Source of the DNA: Lactifluus volemus
Taxonomy: Eukaryota > Basidiomycota > Agaricomycetes > Russulales > Russulaceae
DNA length: 64,000 bases
Reading direction: 5' to 3'
Assembly (NCBI GenBank): GCA_022376515.1
Contig: WTXI01000014.1
Location: 186,001 to 250,000 of the forward strand
Of the stretch, positions 33,091 through 48,213 are shown in pieces (the first letter of the stretch is position 1; every line of letters begins with the position of its first letter). The notes under the pieces were generated by a model. It was not told the DNA's origin and did not search any database. It saw only the letters and a program-made list of their open reading frames with translations. The translations under genes and the position numbers were made by a program.

Positions 33091-34567
33091 ATGTCATCAC
33101 GTTGTTGCATAAACTATAGACTCTCTTCTTCTCTTCATCGTCAATTTCAAACCTTCCGTACCATCAGTGGCTTGACTAGTGGCGCGCCGCATGTGCATCC
33201 TTCCCCCAGCTTCTCGACATCTGAGGTCTGCTTCGAGTTGTCACCCGTTCCCCCGAATCCACTTGGTGAAGGACAGTGGATCAAAACGGCAGGGGCACTC
33301 ATCATTGGGTGAGTACTCTCTCTTCCTTTCATTTTTTTAAATTTAATTTATAAATTCTTCCTTTTGTTCTTGTCTTTTTTTTTTACAAAAGAGACGAGAT
33401 TCTGAACGGCAAGACGCTTGAACGCAACTCGAATTATTTCGCGCGCTACTGCTTTGAAAATGGTATCGATTTGTACGTAATACCCCGCATTTTGCTCTTT
33501 ATCTCGGGGGTACTGGAGCGTGGCTATCATGGCAGGAAGCGAATCGAGGTGATTCCCGATGAAGAACACGAAATGTACGTCCGAGTTCTGCACCTTCACT
33601 GCACTGAACAAAAATGCTGATGCATCGGCCTGCCAAGAGTCGAGACGAGCAAGCGCATGATCCACAAGTACGATTTTGTGATTACAAGCGGTGGGATAGG
33701 CCCCACGCATGATGGTAAGTTACGCAGGCGCCAATCTTAGTTGCGGCACTTTACCAATCACATCGTTTTGTTTGACCATGGTATATTTTCTCCGCCCGCA
33801 GATATCACGTATGCGTCTCTGGCCACGGCTTTTAACCAGCCGCTTGTACATCACGCGGAGACACTCCGTCGTATGGCCGAGTTAAGTAAACACAGGTCAT
33901 GGATACATACCCAGAACAAGGAGCAGCGGCGCGCGCGGGAAAGGATGGCGCTCTTCCCCGCCAACGCAGAGACGCTCTTCGTCGCAAGGGATATCTGGGT
34001 CGTAAGCAACCATTTGATCCTTCATCATTAGCCGACACGGGACGCTTGACAAGATTTCTCCCTCCCTCCCCTTTATTTCCTCATCCCCCCCTTTAATTAG
34101 CCGGTCGTGCGGCTGGAAGGGAAACTCTGCGTCTTTCCAGGCATACCTGGCTTGTTTCAGAGAATGCTAGATGGACTGAAGGCGTTTTTACCACTACCTC
34201 CGCCTTCGGAACGCCCTTTTCGACATCAGATCTTCACTTCGTAGGTTTTTTCGGGGCTACGCCCCCCCGTATTGGGCGGTCTGGCGTCTGAGCGCTTTAC
34301 TGACCAACACACTCCCATGCGGTTGCTAGTCTGCCAGAGTCCTCCATCGCGCCCTACCTCACGGAGCTGCAAAAGCGCGTAAAGGAGGAAGGGGTTCGTG
34401 TGGGCTCGTACCCGCTCTTCATGAGGGGGGTGTATGTTTCGCTTATTGGACAGAACGAGGGGCGAGTTCGAGAGCTTGGGAAGGAAGTAGAAGGGGAGAT
34501 ACAGGGTAAAGTGGTGACTGAGCAGGAGATTCGAGAAGCAAAGGGCGTCTCGAGCGTGAGCTTGTAA
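33091..34567 (+). CDS. MoCF/CinA-type molybdopterin-binding domain protein
   Basis: The core GQWIKTAGALIIG, DEILNGKTLERNSNYFARYC, then KRMIHKYDFVITSGGIGPTH (the family's binding loop) and DDITYASLATAFNQPL match the MoCF_biosynth fold found in CinA and in the N-terminal part of eukaryotic FAD synthase. Later exons give LEGKLCVFPGIPGLFQRML, SIAPYLTELQKRVKEEG and VYVSLIGQNEGRVRELGKEV. No FAD synthase (PAPS reductase-like) domain follows, so it is a stand-alone protein. In human FLAD1 this domain has FAD-hydrolysing activity; whether that holds here is inference. About seven exons. The N-terminal exon (Ser-rich, basic) could be a mitochondrial signal. Confidence 0.78.
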
Positions 34568-34675
34568 GATAGGTATACAATGTGACTTGTATTTATAATA
34601 TTAACGCGTCATGTCACGATGTGACAAGGCGCGTTCAATTTACGACCCGACGCGACACTTTTAACTCATTACCCC

Positions 34676-38138
<3,463 letters not shown>

Positions 38139-38490
38139 ATATCTTTTACTGCCTCGTGTATGTTTTGCCTAGAATCACACCTGGAAACCTAAGAGGGCGG
38201 ATGTATATATTGTGAAAGATGGCTACAAGTGGAGATCTCATGAGGTCATGAACAGAGGAGGCGCAAAGGAGAATAAAAGATACACAGTCCGGCAAGTAAG
38301 ATATGTTAAATATAAAACAGGTGGAACGACAGAGAAATAGTAGTGTTTTTAGAACACGTAGATGATGCATCAAGCATAGCGAGAGAGCACTGGCAACCAG
38401 GAGACCGGTGGAAAACAAAGGAAAGGCGACGCAATAAACAAATTGATGGACAGGAGAGTGCAAAATGCGAATGTAGTAAAGAGAGGGGCT
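38139..38490. other. Convergent 3' region between MCM4 and the Zn2Cys6 gene
   Basis: 352 bp with no gene. It must contain both polyadenylation regions. Confidence 0.5.
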
Positions 38491-41400
38491 TTAGGAATAT
38501 TTGAAATCTTGCCATGTCTCCCCTGCGCTCGGTCGGGAGGGAAGGCTGTCATCTGGCTGCCATGCCGAGGCCGGTAACATACCATGAGAGACTGGGGCAA
38601 AAGGCGGGGGAAGATTCTGCAACCCAATAGTCCCGTTCTGTTGGGAAGGGAAGGACAGTCGGCGCACGTCGACAGCTGTATCCATTAAATATGTAGGTTC
38701 TTCTGGCGGCACTGAACTGTGCTGGGACTGGGATTCACCTACATTCATGCCGAGACCAGCCATTGGTGAGTCGTACGAAGGAGTGGCGGGGGCCTGTAAG
38801 CCGTAAAATTCCTGTCCTGGCTGGCCATAGGGGTGTGGTGATGGTATGGGTCCTTGTGAATACGCCGGACTCGATTGCGATGAGCTGCCACTAGCACTCA
38901 TGCTCGCATAGCTAGGACTAGCATGCATAAGTGGTGCTTGCGGAGGTGGCATAGAAGGCGGCAAGGGGAAACTGGGCAACTGGGTCGATGGTTCGTAGAC
39001 AGATGAGGTAGGTGTATAGATCGTAGCATCATAATCTGATGCACACGCATGAGGACGCGATTCAGGTCGGGTGAGCTCGGGCATTGGGTGGAAGCCGATT
39101 TGGTCGGGGGCAGGGGTACTAGATTGCGAGTGCGTAGAAGCTGTGGTGGGGGTACTGTGCTTTTTTGTTGATGAGTTGCGATGGTGCACGTTGGAATCCG
39201 TTCGTGGACGCCCACGGACAGGGATCTGGCCTACGTCTCTCTCTGCCAGTGGCGGACCTTCTGACACACGACACAAGTCTTGCACTGACGAACCCGAACG
39301 CTGTTTGGCTCTAGGTTTTGGCAGAGAGATTGGTACCTTGAGAGTGGTCTCGACGGAAGGATCTGATGATGGATGAGACGCCTTGACACCGGCTCCAACA
39401 TACGGTAACTCAAAACTATCCGCAAAGCTACTAGCATCAGGGACATCGTCATGCCTTCGCTTCGAACCAATGGCCGAAAGGGGATGATGAGCTGCATGGT
39501 CATCACCGGCAAGCTTCGCCTCGGCTTTGGTCTTTAATAACGTGATAATCTTCTCTGCTTCCGACAAGTCCTTACGGTCATCCTGTTTGGACCTCCCAGA
39601 TCCGATACGCGTGTCCTGTATGATGTCAATGGCGGCAGTTACATCGGCAATTGCCACGCTGGAAGATGCGCTGGACGGGTGGGCGATGACAGCACAGGCC
39701 ATCATTACGGCGGTGTCGAACAGCGTCCTTCCGAAAGGATAGAATAAGAAAGCAGCGGGTTGAGTTTGCCGCCAAGTTGAGTGAAGGACGCGCATAGCCT
39801 GAAGAATAGCGTGCCCCGCGTCAACGACGCTGGATACCACACGGCGTGGGAGGCCATCGGAAGATGGTGCAGTGCAATTTTTAAGATACGGAAGGAACAC
39901 CTTCAGTATGAGGTGATTGGCAATGATCGTGAGCTCGCAACGCTGGGCCTGGAGGTTCGGTGAGGGGGAAATATTGCAGGATAGTGGAGACGCGTCGGTG
40001 TTGTTAACATCAAAACGGAACACCCTTGGGAGGTCTGATATCCAGCTCTTGACTTCAGACTCGAATTGTTCTGCGCGTTCAACCGAGGATTCCGAAGAAT
40101 CGCTAGGATTATCACGAAGATATCTCCGTTTGACGCTCTTGACGAGCTGCGCAAGGCTGTGGACACATCAGTGATCGGAATAGGAGACAAGGAGACCGGG
40201 ACGAACCGACACTTCTGAATGAAATAGGCAAAGCCAACTTCCGTCGGGTCACCACCAGCTCGACGAGGAATGGGTAGGGGTAGAGAAGTTGAGGATGGCC
40301 CAAACTGCTCCTCATCTACATCAGCAGGAAGCCTCGTTGTGAACGTTCCGTCCTGTATCAAAGGTCCTTGGCCCATGGCATCGGAGATGAAGCTTTCAAG
40401 TCGGAATTGTAAGTATAAGACACAAACGCTTTTGAAGGAAAAGACTTTACACGTCGTAATAGTAAATGTCCCACCAAATACGCCTGCGCTGCTCAGCTTC
40501 AAAGAGGCTGTACTTGGCAGGAAACTCGTCCGGATCCGTGGAAAGACCCATCATCAAGGCGATGTTGATGACTTTTCCGAGTAGAGGATAGATAATGTGT
40601 GCGACACGAGGCCTGCTATCATGAAGCAAATAGAGGATCTGCAAAAGATACGTAACCACGGAATCCAGGTCGTAGGTGTGTGCCATCTCAAAACCAGCCA
40701 TTGCTTGTCTTGACAGGGCAAACAGGCCCGAAGCGGAGTACTTGTTCCATACAGCCGCTTTCTGGGAAGACGCACTGCGGTTATCCTCCAAACGAGGCAT
40801 TTTGGACGCCGTGCTCGACTTCTGAGCATCTGGTTCACTGGCTGTCTCGTTCTCTCTACAAACCAACACGCCTAGGGCGTAAGCGACCGAAACAGAAGCA
40901 AAGAATGAAAGGGTTGGCGCTGGACGTGGTGGTTGTGCGACAGGGGGCGGTGGACAAGATGACGGGAAAAAAATAGACCTCGCAAGATCGGCCTTTGCAT
41001 TCGCGCTAGGCCCGGCAACACCTCGTCCGTCCTCCTCCTTAGCCCAGACAAACATGCTCTCGGCCCGAGTACGAAAATGCTTCACATTGAAACACGGATG
41101 CATTTTCATGGTCTCTTCAACGGCAGTAGTGATGCGGGACCGTACAGTGGAAGCGGAAGGTAATAACGCGATGAGCGACGGCGTGACGGCAGCCTGAGAG
41201 ATAGAGGTGGGATAATAGATACTAAAAGATGGGATCATTGCAAGGAAACTGGGTTCGTCATGAACAGCCAGCTCAGTCGTGCAAGGCTCAAGCTTGACAG
41301 GGGTAGCAAGAGGTGACGATGCGGGAGTAGATGACGTGCTCGCTTCGGCGGGATATGAACGAGGAAAGTCGAGGTGCTCAAGCCAAAGCGCAGCGACGTC

Positions 41401-42032
41401 GTCAAGAGAGAGGGTGACGGAGGACCCACGGGGTCCAACAGCTAGCATGGAGTGTTCATTGTGAGGAAAAGGCAGGTTGTCCGAGGAGACACTGGCAAGC
41501 GCGGTTGGGGCACGAAGGCCACCAGCAAAAATCTGGGCAATCTGAGACTCGACGATTTGAAGCCGGTTATGTAGCGACTGAACGTCACTGAGAACAGCCG
41601 TCAAAAAAAAGATATAAAAAAAAAGGGGTGGGGTGGGGTAGAAAGACGGACATCTTCTCAGCAGCAGCGGCAGTGTACTGACAGCGTTGAACGGTATCAC
41701 GCTTTACGCAGGAGCCGCATGGAGTTCGCCTATCGCACCTCAACTTCAACCGCTTGCACTAAGTCTTGGGTGAGAATGCCGAGACGGGAGTATAAATAGA
41801 GTGTGGAGAAAATACCTCTGCGCAAACGACAGTTATACGTGAACGTATGTGGCTATATGCGGGTGGTATTAGATAGGACAAGATTGGGGGAGAAAGTGAG
41901 TGAGTGGGAAACTGACAGTCCATTTGAGAACTTTGGTGTTGAAGATGTTTGGTTAGAAGAGGGAGGGATGGTAGCCGAAGGTGCGGTAAGAGATGGAATG
42001 GGATCCTCTGTTGCGGGAGATGGCGCATCCAT
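38491..42032 (-). CDS. Zn2Cys6 fungal transcription factor
   Basis: The binuclear zinc cluster is assembled across an intron: VVCAE joined to CKRLKLRCDRRTPCGSCVKR and ending QRCQY (C-x2-C-x6-C-x5-C-x2-C-x8-C, about 41680-41825). A short coiled stretch follows (VQSLHNRLQIVESQIAQIF). The fungal_trans regulatory domain appears in ALSRQAMAGFEMAHTYDLDS, VAHIIYPLLGKVINIALMMG and AEQRRRIWWDIYYYD (about 40450-40760). The C-terminal third is Ser/Pro/Tyr-rich, a likely activation region. Upstream of the cluster, donor GTCAGT and acceptor CATATAG join MDAPSPATEDPIP... to the cluster exon, so I start at 42032; 42107 is also in frame. The target pathway is unknown. Confidence 0.85.
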
Positions 42033-42218
42033 TGTGTTCGAAGGAGGAAAGGGGTTTGGGGGAAAGGGGCAAAGGGGGGAGGGGGGTTGAGTGAGGTGGT
42101 GGAGCAAAGCAAAAGAAGAAGAGAGAATGGGGCGTTGGACTAGATTAAAGGAGGCAATTCTGAGCTTATTTACGTATGTTAACTTTACAAATTTGATCTA
42201 ATTACGTACTTTAACTAT

Positions 42219-43619
42219 TCACGTGGCTACAAGATAACTTTGAATAATCTCCTTAATGAGTGGTGCAATCACCTTTCTCGAAGCTTTGCTGTTCCCCTGT
42301 TCGTACATTCTAATCTTAAGATCCTTCCCTGCCACTTCTTTCATACCCTCAATCGACTTTCTTCCCTTCTTCCGTTCAACTTTTAGCTCATTGCTCTCCT
42401 CTAGTCCTTTCCATAGCCCTTCTTTCAATCCTTCCTCATTCCGCACTATCCAAATCATCTCCCTCCGATGCTTTCCCTTCCCGTCCCTTTTTTCTTCCTC
42501 TGTCCAGCTCGTCAACACCCCGAGCACGCTTAAACCCCTCTCCTTGAACCAGCCAACGCAGGCTTCCCCCACCTCCCTTCCGCCCTTTTTTTCCCTCCGG
42601 TGAGCATCTCAACACTTCTAGGCACGCTTGCTAGCCCCACGAGAAGGCCTCCCTCTTCGGCCTTCGACGTAGCCACGATCCGGTATTCTTTGTAGTCCCT
42701 CCGCAGCAGATCACGCGGACTGAGCCCGTCCACGCTATCCTTCTTTGTCACGAGGGTCTGCGTCAGCTCCATCAGCTCCTTCACGTCGTGCACGTCCGTG
42801 ACCTCGCCCGCACTTGCGCTCAACAGCTCGGCTTTCTCAAGCAAGAACGGCGCCACCTCCCGATCCACCGCTACCGCCTTTCCTCCAGGCTTGAGCCCGT
42901 GGGTGTCAATCAAGACTGCACAGAGCAGCAGCCTCGCGATGCCGCGGCTCATGCCCTCGGGCCAATCCTTCTGGATCAGTCGCGCGATGAGGAGGAGCAC
43001 GACCCAGTCGGCACCTCGACGATCCGCGGCGACGCGTCAAGATGATGTTGTTCGTCCACGTGATGATCCACAATCGCGACAACACGCGCCTTGTCGTCAG
43101 CCGCAAATCGTCCCGCGAGAACGTTGTGATCCAGTAGGGCATATCTTGTCGTTGGCGGAGCGTGGGCGGGCAGTTCGTCGCCCGTGACAGACTGCCGAGT
43201 CAGTGCCGCTGAATTCGAGCGCGTACAGGTTTTCCAAGCGGAGAAGGACGTCGCCGCGCGGCGTTTGCAGTAGCGGTACCGTCGGTTGTCCAAGGTGGCG
43301 GGTGGCGTACCACGCGTAACCTATGGCGCTCGCTAGCGAGTCGAGATCTAAAAAGTATAGATTGCGCCCGTCAGGAACGGGGCGTAAATTGTGTGAAAAT
43401 TAAAAAAGTCAGACCGCCGGCTTCGTTGCCCATGGAAATAGTCCACGAGTTCTTCTGTGCCTCGCCCTCCTCTACCGCTCGGAGATATCCAGATTTCTGC
43501 GCCAAAAGGAAATCGGTGAGATTTCCTGCCGTTTGGTTGGGCTGGCTCGAATCGATGTCCTCAGTCATTGGTTGTTGAGGCCGATAGGTTGGATTGGGTT
43601 TGTTTGTAAATATGGACAA
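42219..43619 (-). CDS. PPX1: Exopolyphosphatase PPX1 (DHH/DHHA2), with frame breaks
   Basis: PPX1 removes phosphate from inorganic polyphosphate chains. Exon 1 ends in ISMGNEAG and splices to DLDSLASAIGYAWYATRH (43347). The family motifs ALLDHNVL and IVDHH (DHH) lie at about 43040-43140, then VPTGSCSS, LLLCAVLIDTHGLKP, TKKDSVDGLSPRDLLRRDYK and the C-terminal DHHA2 part ending SYLVAT. The reading frame changes three times without introns: near 43200, near 42990 (within TGCTCCTCC) and near 42590 (A7 run). The first and last thirds share one frame and the DHH segment is in another. Either the assembly has single-base errors or the gene is inactivated. Confidence 0.8.
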
Positions 43620-43946
43620 TCGACACGCCCAACCACGTGGAATTAGAATCGGCAGTAGCGAAGATCCGCGGAAGAATCGCGTGGCCAGAGTAATGTTACC
43701 GATGCCTCAAGTGGCAGCTGTGGGCTTGGTCTGTCGTATAGAGGCAATGATAAAGGGATAGTGGAGGTAAGGAAGAAAGCTCGATTGTCGGACAAATACG
43801 TGTACCAGTGCCCATTACGTCGTCACGTCATCTGTGCATGCTCGAGTTTGAATTTCTCAATTCACTTTTGACGCCGCCGTGCAAATGCCAGGTGGACAGC
43901 GATGAAGCATCTGCATTACAAAATCTAGCCCGAGAAAAAAAAGAAA
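43620..43946. other. Intergenic between PPX1 and tRNA-Gln
   Basis: 327 bp without a recognised gene. It holds the PPX1 promoter and the downstream side of the tRNA. Confidence 0.5.
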
Positions 43947-44037
43947 GGCGCCACCAGGGTTCGAACCTGGGTTAACGGAAGTCAACAGTTGAAAAGAAAG
44001 TCAGAATCCGTTGTGATAGCCACTACACTATGGCGCC
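43947..44037 (-). tRNA. tRNA-Gln (anticodon CUG) with a 20 nt intron
   Basis: The acceptor arms GGCGCCA and TGGCGCC pair perfectly over 7 bp. The D arm (TAGTGTAGTGGCTATCAC) and T arm (CCAGG TTCGAAC CCTGG) are canonical. The anticodon stem ACGGA/TCCGT encloses TTCTGA, so positions 34-36 read CTG. A 20 nt intron follows A37, the standard eukaryotic place, leaving a 71 nt mature tRNA before CCA addition. A T-run for Pol III termination is seen just downstream on this strand (TTTTTTTT at about 43936-43943). Confidence 0.92.
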
Positions 44038-44206
44038 AATTACTCGGCAAAACAACAATGCATTCATGAGTCAGCTGGTAAGCCTTGAACGTCACTACAG
44101 AGTGTCCCTGTGCAACACCTGGCACATGGATAGAATATACTGTAGCCGTACCGTAAGGCCCTAAAGCTTGAGTGAAGCGACACACTGACCAAAAGGTGCT
44201 CACGCT

Positions 44207-44910
44207 CTAAGTGTTATTCAATACAATATCCATTTCGTCCATTTCTCCGTTCTCAGCTGCACGCGACGAAAAGACTTCACCACCAGAAGCGAGGGAATCG
44301 ATCAACAAAGCAAGACGCGATTCGGTCATATTCGGCTCCTGCGATGGGCAAAAAAAAAAAAAAAAGGGTGTGAGCGATGAGGGGGGCAGAAAAAGAAGCG
44401 ACCCAGTGACAAAAATGCGCGGGGCGCGCGCACCTTACGAATCTGCTCCAGATCGTCGCCGAACGCTTCGGCCACGGATGCCATCCAGAACTGTCTGAAT
44501 CGATTCCGTAGAGCCTGTTCGTCTTGAGCTGATTGTTGGAGCCTTCCGCGGGAGCCAGAAACGGTGGTACGACGTCGGGCGGGGGGGTGAAGGCGAAGGC
44601 GACTGGTTGGGCCTGGAAGGAGGAGGTTTCGCGGAGGACAAAGAGGGAGAGGCTAATGCACCAGCACCACCTTGACATCGTTCTCTGAATCTGATGATGA
44701 GAGCGAAGTGGAAGACGAAGATGATTCATCCTCTGAGGATGGTGTAGCTTGCTCTTTTAGAGGACCCTTTTTATGGTAGCTTATTTGGTATTTGATCAGA
44801 CGAGAATCTGAAGAGTCGGGTGACGATGAGGACGATGAAGAGGAGGATGCGAGGCGCCTCTTGCGCTTTCTGTTGCGTTTCCGTTGTGCCGTTGGCTTAG
44901 CCGTAGGCAT
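44207..44910 (-). CDS. RSA3-like ribosome assembly protein
   Basis: The C-terminal domain (RNRFRQFWMASVAEAFGDDL, then EQIRKEPNMTESRLALLIDS and LASGGEVFSS, ending LNNT) matches the RSA3 family needed for 60S subunit assembly in the nucleolus. The N-terminus is basic then Ser/Glu-rich (RKRNRKRKRRLASSSS, EDESSSSSTSLSSSD), typical of nucleolar proteins. An intron separates LEQIRK from EPNMTES (about 44340-44432). Between DVVPPFLAPAEGSNN and QALRNRF the frame shifts by one base near 44540 without a clear intron. Divergent from cyclin C with only 49 bp between start codons. Confidence 0.7.
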
Positions 44911-44959
44911 ACTTTTGGTGGCTGTCTCGGTCCGAGGTGCAGATGGCGTCTTGGCTCAA
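44911..44959. promoter_or_regulatory. 49 bp shared promoter, RSA3-like gene and cyclin C
   Basis: Only 49 bp lie between the divergent start codons. It is too short for two separate core promoters plus leaders, so transcription of one gene probably starts inside the other. Confidence 0.55.
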
Positions 44960-46346
44960 ATGGCAACCGACTTCTGGGCGAGCTCACACAAGTATGTCCG
45001 TTTACGATCCCCTCAACCTGAATAATCTCTCGTAGCAAACGCTGGGTCATAGATCGTGCCACCCTCAAGCAGGCTCGTGCTGAAGATCTCCAATATGTTG
45101 ACTGTCCGGAGCATATAGACTTTCTAAACATCTATTTTGCGAATCGTAAGATGTTCCCATCTTTCAACACCATCCATTCTAGCTAACGCACGACCTTCAG
45201 TAATTGCGCTGTTGGGAAAACGCTTACCACTGCGTCAGCGAGTCATCGCAACAGCTACCGTCTTCTTCAGACGGTTCTACGTGAAGAACTTGTACTGCGA
45301 GACAGATCCTTTCCTCGTGATTGCAGCATGCTGCTACGTCGCCGCAAAAGCAGAAGAATCTCCCGTGCATATCAAAAATGTCGTCTCCGAATCACGCATC
45401 ACGTTCAGTCGTACGTGCACAGTTTCTTTTTGCCAATTTCTCCGATCTTGTGCAGCTCAAACGCTGTCGGCAGAGGAGGGCTACGGCATCAAAAACTTTC
45501 CGTCAGATAACTCGAAGCTCGCCGAGATGGAGTTTTATCTCGTGAGCGACCTCGAGTGTGACCTAGTCGTGTTCCATCCATATCGCACGCTCCTCACTCT
45601 GTGCGGGAAGGAGACAGCGCACGCGTTCGTCGCAGAAGCAGGTGAGGTCGGGGTTGGGTCGACAACGGCTGCGATATTGGGGTACGGGTGAAGGAAGGCT
45701 AGAGCTGGAAGAAGGCCCACTGCAAACCGCCTGGCACGTATAACCTCCCCCCCCTCCTTCTATACCAACACCAACTAAAAACCTGGGCGGACCCGTGTGG
45801 TGAAAACGCGTGTGTCCCGTCCCGTCTTTTGACAGGTTCATCATCAACGACACTTACCGTTCCGAGCTTTGTCTCCTCTACCCCCCACACATGATCGCCA
45901 TCGCTGCGATCTACCTCACGCTCGTCCTAAACGACAAGACGCGCGACGCAATTCAGGCTCAGGCTGCAAATCCAGCGCCCCCACCACGCGCTCATCGCGC
46001 ACGAACTCGGGCAGCGTGCATCGCAAACCCGCCCCAGCACAGCAGCAGGACTTTGTCGGTTCATGGCCGGCCTGCGCGTATCGTTGCCCACGATTGCGAT
46101 GATCGCGCAGGAGATTCTGTCGTTGTACACGCTTTGGGAACGCTACTCCGACGCCGCGCCCGATGCCGGGCTTGCTGGAGGTAGTGGCGCGGGCGATAGC
46201 ACTGGGGACGACGTCGTCACCCCGGCTTTTTGACGCAATTGTTGCTGCGCATGCGGGAGGCGCGCCTCGCGGATCTCGCGCACCCTGCGAGTGGCCAACC
46301 GATAGCTGCAAATAAGCGGCTCGAGAGAACGCAGGCTGCAGGGTGA
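44960..46346 (+). CDS. SSN8: Cyclin C, Mediator kinase module, with frame breaks
   Basis: Cyclin C partners CDK8 in the Mediator kinase module. Exons 44960-44991 (MATDFWASSH), 45036-45145 (NKRWVIDRATLKQ), 45201-45410 (LPLRQRVIATATVFFRRFYV, VAAKAEES), 45456-45681 (LAEMEFYLVSDLECDLVVFH then PYRTLL) and 45836 on (FIINDTYRSELCLLYPPHMI) follow the two cyclin folds. After IYLTLVLND the protein continues only with single-base corrections: near 45985 (C5 run), near 46055 (GGTTCA, where one extra T gives QQQDFVGFMAGLRVSL) and near 46228 (T5 run, where a sixth T gives TPAFLTQLLLRM). It ends RTQAAG at 46346. Confidence 0.82.
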
Positions 46347-47510
46347 TCGCTGCTGGACCTAGCGTGTCATGTCTGCCAGCAAGCAGTCCCGCGTCGGTAT
46401 TCATATACTCATAACCCCCGTAGTCTTTGAGTTCGCATTTGGAGCTTATCAGCAAGTGGTTTGGCTCTGGTCTGAAGTTAGCTATGCAAACATCACAAGA
46501 GTTTATAGGTGGTGCAAGTTCTCCCAATTGATTAGAATCAGACATTCCAGTCGGTCCTGGTCTTGCCCTGTGGACGTCGATACCGAGCTTATCCCGTAGA
46601 GAAGTAAATAAACCTCATCTGCCATTCATCGTCAGCCCAAGCCCAAGCTCAATTGATAGACCCCGATCTTGGGGGGTTTTTTTTTCAAAGCTCTATGCAC
46701 AACCGTGACATCTCTAGAACTGAACATCTAGGGGATCGAATCTTGCTCGATGCAGATAGTAGCTTCCACCCTTCGAGTCTGTCAATCATGATTGTGCTCC
46801 GTGCACGACAACATTTCTTGGATCACTACGCTAAATTCAAGTTCTCGTGCCATATCTGTCACTCACCTTTTTTTTTCTTTTGCGAATGGATGAAGGATGG
46901 GGCACTGGCAGAGGTTTAAGAAATTTGCATCGCAGACATCGTAATCCTAAGTCACAAGCAGTCCCAACGGCACCCCCACACACACTGGGAGCGTATCAGC
47001 GGTGTCCATTGCCCTTATTAGTATTGCATGAGCACAATACAGTGACCCGTGGCAGATCTTGCCCTATTCCCATTTCTTACCCAGCTTCTCCACCACTTGG
47101 TCCACTTCAAAACAAAAACTCTAGAATCCTTCGATCTCGATTGATAGGTTTCGGCACTCCCTCCTGTATTCATGATGAGCAGGGTTCCTCTACCAGATCT
47201 CATTTTGATTCCAGAGCAAACCTTTACATGTAATCATGATGGCAGGAACCATTCATTTAGTGGGATCATTGACTACATCTTGGCATGTGCACCACCTGGG
47301 ATTTATTCCAGTGGGTAGTAGTACTAATCCATCCTCTCTATTCCCTAACATCTGGTTTAGATATGCTGGCAGAGTCACCTAAAGTGATATTCAATCATGA
47401 AACCATTTATTACTCCCTTCAGTGATTGTCAAAGCTAAAAGGGCCAACTTCAACTTAGTGAGTGCTATCCTGCAGGCAACTATTGTGGTGGCCACATATT
47501 GCCAAAACTG
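46347..47510. other. Intergenic, nothing recognised
   Basis: No coding or RNA gene is recognised. Base composition changes to AT-rich toward the mobile-element compartment on the right. Confidence 0.45.
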
Positions 47511-47599
47511 GGGGTCTGTTCATATTCTTATTATTATTACAATATCATATATGGGCCATATATAATATTGTAATAATAATAAAAATATGAACAGACCCC
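47511..47599. mobile_element. 89 bp near-perfect hairpin element
   Basis: GGGGTCTGTTCATATT on the left pairs with AATATGAACAGACCCC on the right. The inner arms TTATTATTATTACAATAT and ATATTGTAATAATAATAA also pair, leaving a loop around CATATATGGGCC. The structure looks like a foldback MITE. It ends two bases before the proposed LTR start at 47601. Confidence 0.65.
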
Positions 47600-47600
47600 T

Positions 47601-48213
47601 TGTTACGGTTTGGCACGTGATCTGCTTATGTATTAACCCCACGTGACGATGGGTATCTTTTTCGCTTTGTTCCGAGACAATCTACGATACGGATCTTCGG
47701 ATCTTTCCGTGTACGATACAGATCTCTGGATCTTCCCGAGGTATCTCCGTAGACCTCCGTATTTTCTCCGCTCGATCTACGATATATTATTTAGGAGGCG
47801 TGTCACGCTGTGACACGCCTGGGACTCTATGACTCAGCATCACACCCTAGGAGTATATAAACCGGTCCGTTGTAGCTTGTCTCCTTAGACTTCGCTTCGT
47901 CTGCAATCAGACTAGTTGAACCCTCTTCCCTTCTTGTCCCTTCAAGTCAGACCTCCTGACCGCTGTCATCCAAGACTTAGTCTCGTCTTGTGATTGCCCT
48001 TGACCTCTTCTTTGACGATACAGTAGAGTGCATCCGTCAGCGCGACGCCCTCCTCTATAGTAAAGCCAAGGGAAGAACTTGTGTGATCCTTGTCGTGCTG
48101 AGGCTTAGTGCCACGCTCAGCCCTCCTCGATCACTGTCATAGCACCGTCGTGCGCCAAGGCCCCTCTGAGCCTTGACAAAAGCGAAGTCTCCTAAACAAC
48201 CCTAAACCCTACA
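47601..48213 (+). repeat. Candidate 5' LTR
   Basis: The segment begins TGTTACGG and ends CCCTACA, consistent with TG...CA LTR borders. It contains a TATA box (GTATATAAA, about 47852-47860) followed by a pyrimidine-rich leader. A perfect 11 bp-stem palindrome (AGGCGTGTCAC/GTGACACGCCT, 47796-47820) lies upstream of the TATA box. There is no second LTR in the window for comparison, so the borders are tentative. Confidence 0.45.
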
